Of a stretch of DNA of 64,000 bases, positions 13,001 to 25,000 are shown piece by piece. The first letter of the stretch is position 1. Every line of letters starts with the position of its first letter. Source of the stretch: Dendrophyllia cribrosa (taxonomy: Eukaryota; Cnidaria; Anthozoa; Scleractinia; Dendrophylliidae); assembly GCA_024195265.1 (NCBI GenBank), contig JAJLRJ010000009.1, positions 179,001 to 243,000 on the forward strand. Reading direction: 5' to 3'. The position numbers and the translations under genes are program-made. The notes under the pieces were generated by a model. The model saw only the letters and a list, made by a program, of their open reading frames with translations. It was not told where the DNA came from and did no database searches.

Positions 13001-16000
13001 TTTACAGTTTGACTTTTGAGTTTCATTCAATGTCATACAGATCGCTTAGCTACGTCCACAGATGCTGCTTACATCTAACGTAACTATATAATAGAATAAC
13101 TTTACCTCCTTTACCGTCGACATTCCGCGATGGGCTTTCCCGGTTTCATGCTTATAGAATTTGACAATTTTTCCAGTATTTTAACTGATTTCAAACCCAA
13201 AGGCAAAACAGCAACACTATAGCACGTTCGGCCGCTAGTCGAGAAGTCCTGAGCCGAGTAGGTGTCAACGACCATCACGCAATCATGCGTTGAGTAATCC
13301 GACAATAATGTAAACATGGAAGCTTTCCTAGTTCTTTCGGTGTTTTAGTAAAAATGCAGCCTAATTCAAGCAAGACACGTGCCTTTACTCGAGTTTTAAG
13401 TGATCATTTTATTTCCAAAGAAAAATTATTAAATAGTGTTGTATGGCGACAATTGCTCCAAAAATCCATGGTTCCCGAGATAAAGGTGACAACGACCTAT
13501 TTCAGTGCCATTTTGAGCAGTGGATCTACCAGAAGATAAAGTGGAATTTAGCAATGACAGGGTCTAGACGTATGCTGATATTATGCCTTCAGGGCTGTTC
13601 AACTGATTTGGATTCATCAACGGTATGGCATATTATGTAGATTAGGTAAAATCGAAAGGTTGTTCCTACAGTTAAACCTCTATGAAGCAGTTACCCTCAG
13701 GGATTGAGCGAGTGGCTCACCGAAATTAGCTTAAGGCATGGCAGAACCTTTATGTATGAACAATCAAACGCCTCTTCAACACACCAAATAATCTAAGGCA
13801 GTATTGTATAAATAATAACACGTGGAGGCTTAAATTTTCTCATAGCATAGCCATTTAGCTTGAGGAGGTTGCTTGTGGATTCCAGGTTCGACCTCCTCTT
13901 CATCAGGACTCGTGGCAGCCTCAAGTGCTACCCTTCCGCTACGGTTGAGTGAAGAGAGTCTGCTAAAGTACCGTGCTATCTGGTCTGCTGCTAGCCACTC
14001 GCTCTGGTCAAACATCTTCTTACGGTCTACAGATCGAACAGATTTCATCTTCGAGGCAACTTGAGCGGCATTTGCTTTATTTCCAGTTTTCTCCCCTTGC
14101 AGGAAAATATCTTTCAATTAGCTTCTGACCTTGTCAGAGAATCTAGTGGCACGCTTCCCTTTCTTCAAGGCCCATCCTGCCTCGGCTATCGGCTCATCCG
14201 TGAATACCTGCATGTTATAGGACGAGGAGGAAGCACCTGTCCTGACGTAACCCCCGGACACCTGCTTGCACGTTTCTGGCCATTTTCGTTTGACTTCATC
14301 GTAGGCTGACTCTCTTTCGGGTCTTATGAGGTGCTCTCCAATCTCTAGGTGTCTTTGCCAGGCAATAAACGACTGGTACCTCTTGATACACCTTTTTTCG
14401 GGGCAACAGAAAGCTACAACTTCTGCGGATTCTTCTGTGGACGGGGGAGCTGTCTCCTCATCTCGGTTTGAACCTGATTCTTCAGCAGGGGCTAGCGGTT
14501 CAGCTCTTCTAGTAGAGGTCAAAACACCAGCTTCCACCGTAGGAGTGCTAAAGGGTTCCAGCAGCAGGAATTCAAAGTGTAAAATCCTGTGAAATTAGTA
14601 TTTCTCCTCGAAATATCGCAGCGGGTTTGACAAATGGAAGAAAATGAGCATGACAGCTCCGAAGCCGACATCTTTGCTTCAGACAAGAAATCGATTAATC
14701 CGTTTTGTGCACGTACTGTCTGTTTAAATAAATTAGAGCGCGTGTAATTGAATTTGTGAGACTGCACGAAGGAATGTACAAGCGCAGTTTGTTTTTCACT
14801 TGTGGAGTTCCAGTGAAGTCAGTGAAGTTTTTAAACAGACACATGTGGTGAACCCTGGGTGGTTTCACGTATGTTTAGATTTAATGTACATTATACTTCA
14901 TTTAGAAATATTACGAAGAAAGGCACTATCGTGCAGCGATATGGTTGTGAAAGCGCTTGTAATTGAATTTGCGTGACCGCACAAAGGTATGTACACGTGC
15001 AGTTTGTTTTTCACTCGTGGAGTTCCCGTAAAGTTTTTAAACAAACAAGTGTGGTGAATCCTGGGAGGCTTCGCGTATGTGTCGAGGTAAGATATTTTAA
15101 TTAATAATTAAACGTTAAGAAGAAAAGCACTTTTGGCAAAGACATAGTTTTGATAGCGTTTGTAATGGAAATTGTGGGACCGCACGAAGGTATGTACACG
15201 CGAAGTTTGTTTTTCACTTGCGGTGAATCCTCGATGGTTTCACGTATGCTTTTAGGTAAGATACTCTTTGCCACTGAAATATTCTGGATCTGATCGTCCA
15301 AAATATAATGAAGGGAAAACCCTGTGTATTTCAGATTAAACCTCATCTTTTTATAATTTATTCTAGAAACATTCAAATTTGACATAATTATAGGGTCAGA
15401 AGGCTGTACAGTTACACAAACATTTTAATAAATTTAAAAAAAAATTAAACACGCATTTCCTGGTGAAAAGTCGTGGAATTTTGGAATTTTAAAAAGAGCT
15501 GCCCCTGCTTGGTGCCCTGTTGCCCCCTTTTGGTATCCGCTGACCATTGCTGAGCCTAAAGTGTAAACAATTGCAAGCTGTATAGACTGTAGGCCAGTGC
15601 TGTTGTCTCACCGTAATTTGTGCCTAAAAAAATTAGAATCGTTGAAAAAGAGCCAGATTTTGTAATCCTGAGGCTAGGAAAGCCCACTACGGTTATTAAC
15701 GTCGACGGGAGAATCATCAATGGTAGCTCACTGAACATGCAGTGTGTCGATCGAAAGTCAGAGCTTTATGTCGCTGAATGGAGTTCAAAAGTCGAGCTGC
15801 AAATGATCAGCAGGGTTCCGGAAGCGCTGTGATCGCAGCAAATGAACCAAGGGAGACTACAAGAGTCGATTGAATGGTTTATACTTCTTCCCTTGTTACG
15901 GAGGAAACTGCAATTTTTCAGAGATATTTAGCTTTTCAGATGCCTTTAAAGCGGTAATATTCTCTTGAATATTATAGAGACAATTTAATATACCCTTGTG

Positions 16001-19000
16001 TTTTATCTTTGTGTGGTTATTTTAGGCTGAAACGGATACCATTCGCGGAACAAAACACCTTCAGTTGTCTTTGCTTCAAAATTATATTGCCTTGTTTTAA
16101 CAAAACCTGATACTGGGAACCTGTGATGGTTGGTAAACGTCTGGGACTGCTGGGGAAAATTTTAGAAAGTGCCCAAAAAATTTATTGCTGATATTGTTAG
16201 TACAAAGATTGGTCTTCATCGTCGTATGCTTTTTATTGACAGCAAGAGTGGCGCATTGGAGATTTTTGGACTTAAAACCTGCTATTTTAGTACCATTGAA
16301 AAATTCAGTGTCACGTGGGTATTGATTGACAGGTCTTAATTGGCAGCAATTGATTAAGTCACTCTGACGACTTCACATCCTAATAACAAGAGAACAATTA
16401 ATACCCATGCAAAAGATGATAGAAATCCATTGAAGTTTGAGTGTAGGGGAACTGCCTATTTTTGCTGCAAATTTTCATCAATTTTAGGGGTTTTCTTGGG
16501 AAAATCAGGGGGGTTGTCTAACTCCCCCCGGTTAAATCCAAAAAGTGAACCACTTTGGATTCTTGAGTTTCTGGTTGAGTCCTTTAAACTGGCCAAGTTT
16601 CATTGAAATCGGTGAGATGGCTTGTGCCACCCCTACCTGGTGCTCTCATGGATGCTTTCTTAATTCTCTTACTATCAGTTCAGACCACATACAGTGTACA
16701 GACACTTGAAGGATTACATTACACTCCTGACCTTTCAACAAGGGGTTAATGTACAATCTGCGGGGCACAAATACTCAGGCTGTTCTTCTCTGTTCTGTTT
16801 GACATTTACACTGTAAGGTGGTTCCAAGTAGTTTTTTTGGGTCACACTTCCCTTTTTGAATACGATTATACATAATCTTACTTTAGCTCAATGAATGTGA
16901 ATCTGATACCAGATGTTAGGCTTAGATGTCAGTTTTGGATGATGCTCTTTTTATGCTAACCAGCGGTTCCATAGCAACGGTAAACAAATATGGCGAAAAA
17001 CAGTTTTTCCTAATTATCTTTTGATTTTGGGGCTACTCGCAACAAGCGAATAAATGCGTTATAATCTACACAGTGTACCCTGGTGAAAATCCTTACAAGA
17101 TCTTCAGGGATCTTTGAAGATCTTCAAAGACCTGTCAAAGATCCTTAAAGATAAAGATCTTTAAAGGATCCTCACAGGATCTTTGAAAGATCCTCAAAGA
17201 TTCTTTATCTGCAATTTATTGTAGAATTTATTACAAAGATCCTCAAGGAATTTAAAGGATCCTTGAAGATCTTGGCAAAGATCCTCAATAATCTCGCCAA
17301 GATCTTCAAGGATCCTGCCAAGATCTTCAAGGATCCTAGAATAGCCTTTGCTAAACGCGAGCAGCTAAAATGTAACTGTTTTCTGAAAATAAAGACTTTT
17401 TGTTGTTAAATTCTTGGCAAAGATCTTCAACTCAAGGATCTTTAAAGATCCTCAAAGATCTTTATTAAGATCCTCAGTAAGATCCTCACAGATCCTCATG
17501 CAGATCTTTAAGGATCCTTAAAGATCCTTCAAAGATTCTCACCAGGGAAAGCACACTAAATGGGAAAATTTCAAACAAATTAAACTGTTTGATTTTGAAT
17601 AAATCGCTGAAACATTTTTAATATGTGTTTTTTCATGTTTGAAATGGAAGCGGTCAAAACAAAACAGGTCTCACAAATTATCATTAAATTACCACAGAAA
17701 GTTTCCTCAGACTTAAATTATTACTCCCTGCAAAAAGCTCTGACTAACTTCTCGGCAATAAAGAGATCAAGCTTTTCATTCAAATGCAGTTTAAAAAGAG
17801 TGAAAACGTCAAGCAAAATCGAATAGTTTAATTTGTTTGAAATTTTTTCCATTTAGTGACAGTGCTACACTGTGTAGATTATAACGCATTTATTCGCTTG
17901 TTGCGGGTAGCCCCAAAATTGAAAGATAATTAGGAAAAACTGTTTTTCGCCATATTTGTTTACCGTTGTTATGGAAACGCTGATCAACATAAAAAGAGCA
18001 TCGTCCAAAACTTTCATCCAAGCCTAACATCTGGTATCAAATTCAGATTCATTGAGCTAAAGTAAAAAAAAAAACTACTTGGAGCCACCTTTATGAGGGC
18101 AAACATGGTAACAAGGGCAAATGTAAACATAATTATTGATATCTTCACTTTTCACAGTGAAGATAAAATTGATATGATTGATATATATATACGACTTCCA
18201 ATATGCCTAATACAACGGCACCCCAGTATATGCTCCCACAGCATCTTGTTTTACTTTAAATCATTGCCAAGCACCCAAGCAGGCTGTTACTATATAAATT
18301 ATAAAGGATCAACTCTCCATTGGTCTATATTTTACAATATGCAGGATGACACAATCTTCAGTTAATAAAGTATACTTTTTCATCAGGGCTTCTGATATTA
18401 TGCGATGGTGCGATTTCGCATAATCGGCCTCAAATCGCATCTGATCGCATAATTCACGAAAAATCGCATAATTCGTAAAAAATCACACAAAATCGCATAA
18501 TGTGAACAAACCACGCGATACACTATCGCTTTAGCTAAGAAACTTAAGCTAAAATTTGTTTTTTTTTCTATTGAATTATCCTGTATCAAATTAATAAACA
18601 AACCGCCACTTTCGATCGAAACTGCGTTCGTTCTTGGCCACAACAAGCTTGGTAACCGCGTAAATTTCTTGAGCACATGTTTTATTTAGCCTGGTTACTA
18701 AGGTTAACCAAGATGGCCGCTTGTTTACAGACTCTTTTCTTGGATTCCGTCGTTCGTTTTGGATGTTCCTTCATAGCTAAAAGCGTCAAAATGTCCCACA
18801 AAGATAGCGAGCACTGTTTTAAAACAGGTATTTTTGTTTTCTTCCTCTGAAACCTAGTAAAGCATGCATAAAAAAGTTCCAGAAAAAATCGCATAATTTT
18901 CCACATAATAGTCCTTGCTTATCACATAATTTGCCATGAAAAAATCGCATAATTTCCATTTTTTTATCGCGTTATATCAGAAGCCCTGTTTCATTACAGT

Positions 19001-22000
19001 CAAACCTACCTGGATGCATGACCACATCTGTTAAACAACTTCTTATCCATGATATCAATTTTTTTAGTCATTCACTAAGTATTGTCGGTTATAAGATACA
19101 AATGTATAAGCAACATACTCCGATATAATAGCAGCCACCTTTCCAAACAATAATATTTTGGATGATGGGTCACAAGATTTTTGATTCCAAAGATACAATA
19201 AGTACATTTTATTCTCTCATTTAAAATAAACGGTTCACATACCTCAACAATGTCCCCAGTAGTAGTTCCACAGTAAAAATGACTGTCATCTTTAGTCATC
19301 TATTCAGCAAAATCAAGGGATAAATGCTTTTCTTTATTACTGAACTATGTTTATAATTCCTCCGTTGGCTAGCGACTCAGTTGTTTATACCACTACTTAT
19401 TCAGGCCAAGATGCTTTGTTAAACGACCAGGGAGTTTTCTTTTAGACGGTGACTGAAAGCGCAGAACACTTTTACTACCGAAAATCCATGTGAATCATGT
19501 CATTTATACTGTGAAAAGATATCACGTCCGGACGATAACTGATTACAATAACATACAGTGTACAGCCGCAATGCACACTGGTTGAGAGGGGCCCTTTACG
19601 CAGAGAGAAATGGGACTTTTTGGGTGTAACATTCTGGCTTGTGTTACATATTTTTGCTTCTGTGTTTAGCCTAATAGGACTTTCTTTGGGGTCTAGCATT
19701 TGGGGTCTATTATTTGGCCTCATTCACACCTCATCACTATTATAGCTGAGTACCCCCCCCCCCCCCCCCCCCCCCCCCACCCTCCAAGGATGTTGCTACA
19801 ATCATGTATTTATGTTAAAATGTGATTTGTTACCTGGATACATTTGACTGTCCGTTTAATCTTTCCCATATCAACATTAGTAGGGCGTATCTTGCGATTT
19901 TCCAAATCCAGATCCCAAACTCTCAAGGTATTACTGGAAAAAGAAGAAAACAATAACCAAATTATATAACAATGGTTGGGCTTGGATAAAAACAATTGTT
20001 AATAAGTGATTTTTTGTGTGTTTTTGCATGTGCAGGCCTACAATTCAATTGAAAAAAATTGCCCTGGCTTTTGTTTGGTTGGTTTCGCCCAGTTGCAATA
20101 GCAATGGTCAAATCTGAGACTTGCACAGTTACCGCTTAAGACCCTGGTTTAAAAATCCATGCAGGGTGACAGACAGTCCTCCAAAAAACGGAGCCTGAGA
20201 CGCTACATGTATGGTTTCAGGGTTTGAAATTAGCGCTCGCCCACTCGCCAATGCAAGTGTCAAGCCCGTTGGGCAAGTGGAAAGATTACTCGCCTGGTTT
20301 GGCGAAAGGAATTTTTATCTTCAGGAAAATAAAACTGCAACTGATTTTTGAAAAAAATATAATCTAAACGTAAACATACCAGTACTTTTTCGCACTCTGA
20401 AAGCTTAATAGAAACCTGACACATACACGTAAATTTCCCGCTTTGTAAATATAAAAGGGCTTCTGTTCAAGTAATAATTACATTAAATACCTACTCATAG
20501 TCATAATACTGCTGGTCAGGCAGATTCAAGAAAGTATCAGAAAACAAGATCAAGGAAATTTTCTTTGAAATGGCAAGTTGGCTGGCCTTGGTTAAAATAT
20601 GGTCAAAATGGCATGACGTGAGTGGTGTATCGAGAACAAACAAACCTTGATTTTCACAGAGCGTTTTGACTTAGAGTAAATTCATAGATGGCTGTACAAG
20701 CTATGTACGATGACAGTGTTGGAGATGACGACGTGGGAATGATGTCAGACAATGAATCAGATGCTGAGAGTCTGACATCGGGAAAAAATAACGACAATGA
20801 CACAGTTGTTTTTTGGACTGTTCTGCCCAGACGGCAAGTGCTCCCAAAATTAAGTATCCAGCCCCGTGGTTTAGTAGTGTTTGGCTAGTAACACAATTAA
20901 ACCAGTCACATTTGTTGAATTGTAAACTTCTGGCTGAACTCAGGCAGGATTTGTGAAGCTTCAAGGTCCAAGTTTTCAAGTTTTTAAACTCCAAGACGCC
21001 GAGATGACCCTATGTTTAGCAACCCCGAGACACATGTTTTAATCACAGAGATTAATGAAATTAAATTAAATTGCTGACTGAGACTAATTTTCAATAGACC
21101 ATTCTACAGTCCCCTCCCAGTGGCATCATTTTGTAAATCTCTTGTTGAACTAGAAACAAAAGATTATCCTTTTTTTTCTTTGAACAATAATATTGTTCAC
21201 AATTTCTGCAGTGTATTTCTCTCTGCAACTGACTGACAGCATAGACACCAATGCACCAAATGTACCAAGATATTACATGTACATTGGTATATTGGCTCAA
21301 AAGTTACATGTAGAACTACTACATGTCTCCAATCAACTGACTCTCAGGGAGTTAAAAGGTTTAAACCCACTATGTTTCCCAAAAGAGAGCAGAAAAAAAG
21401 AAAGTGTACTTACTCTCCACCAGTGACAAACTTCTTATCATTCAAGTTAGCATATGCCACTGCAAATGTAGTTCCAGCACTTGGTGCACCTGCTGGGCTT
21501 CCACAAATGGCCTCCCCTGACTTAACATCCCACACCACAATACTGCGTACAAACAAAACAAACTTTCAGAAGGGGTCATGTTACACTACTGTAAAAACAG
21601 GTCTATCTTTTTTAAACAATGACCAAGTCGTGGTCATACAGAGCGGTTTTTAATTCAGTGTTGAAAGTAATTTTGCAATTGCTTTGGTTTTTAATTGCTA
21701 GGCTTTGTGATTGGTTTAAAATCTTGCACCACTTTCTCGACCAATCATAAGTAAAAAAATAGGTCCGCAATGCGTACATGAGTGAGCTTACGATGAAAAT
21801 TTGCACGGAAATATCTAGAGATGGAATTTGTGATGTCGAAAATGTTACTGTCAAAGATATTAAGCTAAATGAGAAATGCACCATAGGCTGTCTGCCTCTG
21901 ATTTTTCAGAAAAACTATTTAACGATATAATGTGGTACTGTCACAGGTATGGAAGCACAACTTAAAAAATGGTTCATTGACTGTATAACTGGTACAAGTG

Positions 22001-25000
22001 TTCCAAGTCCAAGAGATGTGATAAAAACACATGTCCACCAAGCACCATTGTGGCTTGCAACTTAACGTCTCAATAGCTTCTGTATTGGAAAAGTATCTTG
22101 GTTTGTCGAGGATGATTTTTTGTTTTGTTGGACTGGAAGATCGTTCGTTAATTTGGTATCGTTTTTGTCACGCTATGTAATGTCACTACAAGGACCGAGT
22201 TATCATCATTGTCATCATCAAAGTTATCATATTAGCAAATTTCTGAAAAAAATGTAAATCATATACAGCAGTCCCTCTGTTAAGCTGAAACCCTCAGGAC
22301 CTTGAGAACCATTTCCAGTAAAGGACTGGTGAATACATATTTTGGGTTTTTGAAAAATGACCACTTAATAGAGGAATTACTGTAACTGTGAACATGAACA
22401 AAATTCTAGATCTACCGCACATGGATTTACACAAGGATGGGTGCCTATTTGAAATAGGTGTTTATTTGAAACAGTGTCTGACAAACAAACGTGGTCGGGT
22501 TTCACATGTAAGGAGTGGTAAAACCCCATACTGACAGTAAAGATTGACACCATTATACTCAAGGCAGGCAATGTTATCTTTTAATCAAAATATATAAATT
22601 TAAAGATCAATTTAATAAAACTTTTACGCTTGTAGCTATTGTTTCAGAGGTCTGAAACAATAACTACACTTGTAAATTACAGCTGTAAAAGTTTTATGAA
22701 ATTAAGCCCTGGTACATGCTTATAGCATGTAGCTGTTTGCATACAGTATCAGCATTGCCAACAATAACAGTAAAACATTAACATTTATTCTCAAGTTTTT
22801 TTGGAATGTAGGTAGCTGTAACAAGTATAGTTAACTTACATTTTAAACTTAGTAACATCAACGTTTTCAAACAATAACTTTTCAACGTTTTAGTGTAACT
22901 GCACTTAACCCAGATTTGTGTCTCTAAAGACATTATTTGTTCTTCGAAGAGAATTCATCGTTTCCCGAAGGAAATATTTTGTTCCCAGAAGGGAATTATA
23001 TGACCCTGAGACAGGGTTATGGATTGCCAGATGTTGTACATGGAGCAATTCGCAATGCTGGACTGCACAAGTCACTCGGCGGCCATCACAGCTGTCTTTA
23101 AAACTACATCTCGGTGATTTAGGGAACCTTTTGTTGGCGAAGATTTTGTCTACACCTTCAAAACATCTGAAAAACTCTTTACGTGAAAACAATAGACACA
23201 TTGCTTGAATGCTGTGCCTGATTACTGGTGCAATATAACACGAAAACATCGTAAATTTCGAGCCTCTTACCTCTCTTTCTCCAACGGCGAAAAAACGTGG
23301 TTGCTTCCACGTTCCGTGTTTTTGATATCGAAAATACGTCGTTCGTTATCCGGGATCAGTTCGCAGCACTTCGTGTTCAACCTCGCTCATATTCGCGTGT
23401 TCGTGCTCTCATCGTTCGTACGGAAATAAACAATTATCTGTTCGAGACCAGGCGCCGTGATACCGAAGACAACCCGAAGAATGGACTACCACGGACTTAC
23501 GGACACTTCCCATGACATAGAGTGAGATTACACTTCATGTAAGCTCACTCAACAAAAACCAATCGTAACTTGAGAGTCATTTCTGCAAGATTACTCCAGT
23601 TTTTTTTTTCACCCTATTTCAAAAAATAATGTTCTTAAATTTTTACTGAAATTGAATATGGGAAAATTCAGACACTGTTTTCAGCGCTTCCAGTCTGGAA
23701 ACCTGAATACAAATCACATTTAGCAAAATATACAATGTACAGTAATAATCCCTTGGAGTTGTTCAGAAGCTGATTCAGATGCTTGCATTTAGAATTCATA
23801 AAAAAATTTGAGAATTCATTTTATTAGAAACTGATCGGTATATTTAGATAGCCAGCTCTATAAGCTTTAATTTGATGTATGGGTTTAGGTATCTTAAGAG
23901 AAATCTTGAGACGCTAGAGCTGTTATACTGGAGACACCCCCCTGAAGGTAACCATTTAAAAAATCAAAAAATGCTTTCAAATTAACAGAAACCGATAAAT
24001 TACCAAAAAATGTACCAGAACTTTCAATACATGTAACTATTTCTAGTCATAGATGGGCTTGGTCTGAAGGAATTGCAACTTGAAAAAATTAGCCTAATTT
24101 TTTTCAAGTTGCCTCTGGGTGTCAAACAGACAATAATTTCTTCCTTTTTCAAGAATTGGTTGGTTTCTTTCTCCGGGTGTTTTAGTGTTACTTTGTAAAT
24201 AATTAAAGGTATTGAAGCATGGTTTTGACCAAAAAACGTCAAAACAATGTACTTCCCCTTTAATAAATGTCAGGCCAGTCTGTATTCTATGTGGGTTATT
24301 ATGCCAAAGAGCTTCGGCATAGGTTTCAAAAGGCTGTGGTGTATTGGCATATTATAACAGTCTTAGGGGTAATTTCTGGTGTGTGTTCGTTGGTCGATTC
24401 ATGCTGCTAAGCTTGGCATACATTTTGAAAGCCTTTAGCATACAAGTATCTTTGCCATGGGATTCACAAGGAAATTGAAGACTGGATGCCATGTGCTTTT
24501 AAAATGCTCACTATTAAATTATCACTAGTGGCATTTAAGGACGTTCGCGCTTTTGCATCCTTACTGCGCACGCAATTCATCTCGCAATGCCATGCTAAGT
24601 CATGCACAAGCACGCAAACAAGAAAAGAAATCTAAGCACATAAAGGGCTGATAGCCATTGCGTTAACTTTGCTTAGATTAAACTCACTTGGATGGTTGGT
24701 GACCCCCAATTTTTTTTTCTTTGCCAATTCTCGACAGATTGTGAAAAAATGAACAAAAAATCCATGTAGGAAGTTTAAGTTTTTCCATTTTTCTACCCCT
24801 GCGACATTGAATCTTGCCAACTTGCGGCTGTCAGAGTTTGCAAATGCTGTCATTTACCAGTTGAATGAATAAATTTATTTTGCTTAACAGACCTACTCGC
24901 ATAAAATTGGGGAAAGAAAGTTGCATTTTAGAGATTCATTTACAATATCTTTAGACTTACAAACATTGGGGTCATATCCAGTAAGGAAGACCGATTTTTC

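Larger units (their letters stand above)
12127..16665. mobile_element. Element or duplication with ~760-bp inverted arms
   Basis: Arms at 12127-12888 and 15908-16665 are near reverse complements. Shared landmarks are a proline-poor GGGGAGTTAGAC block, TTGCCTTGTTTTAACAAAAC and GGTCTTCATCGTCG. The interior holds a decayed zinc-finger gene (13830-14590) and a triplicated sequence (14745-15270). It lies in a CFAP52 intron, 16 nt from the exon 6 acceptor. Confidence 0.6.

Noticed and set aside
20233..20260. Start of another CAGGG-type hAT-like transposon
   Set aside because: No matching inverted end was found nearby, so its boundaries cannot be supported.
22905..23249. 114-codon open frame in an intron of CFAP52
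   Set aside because: It starts and ends in repeat-like sequence and shows no family features.
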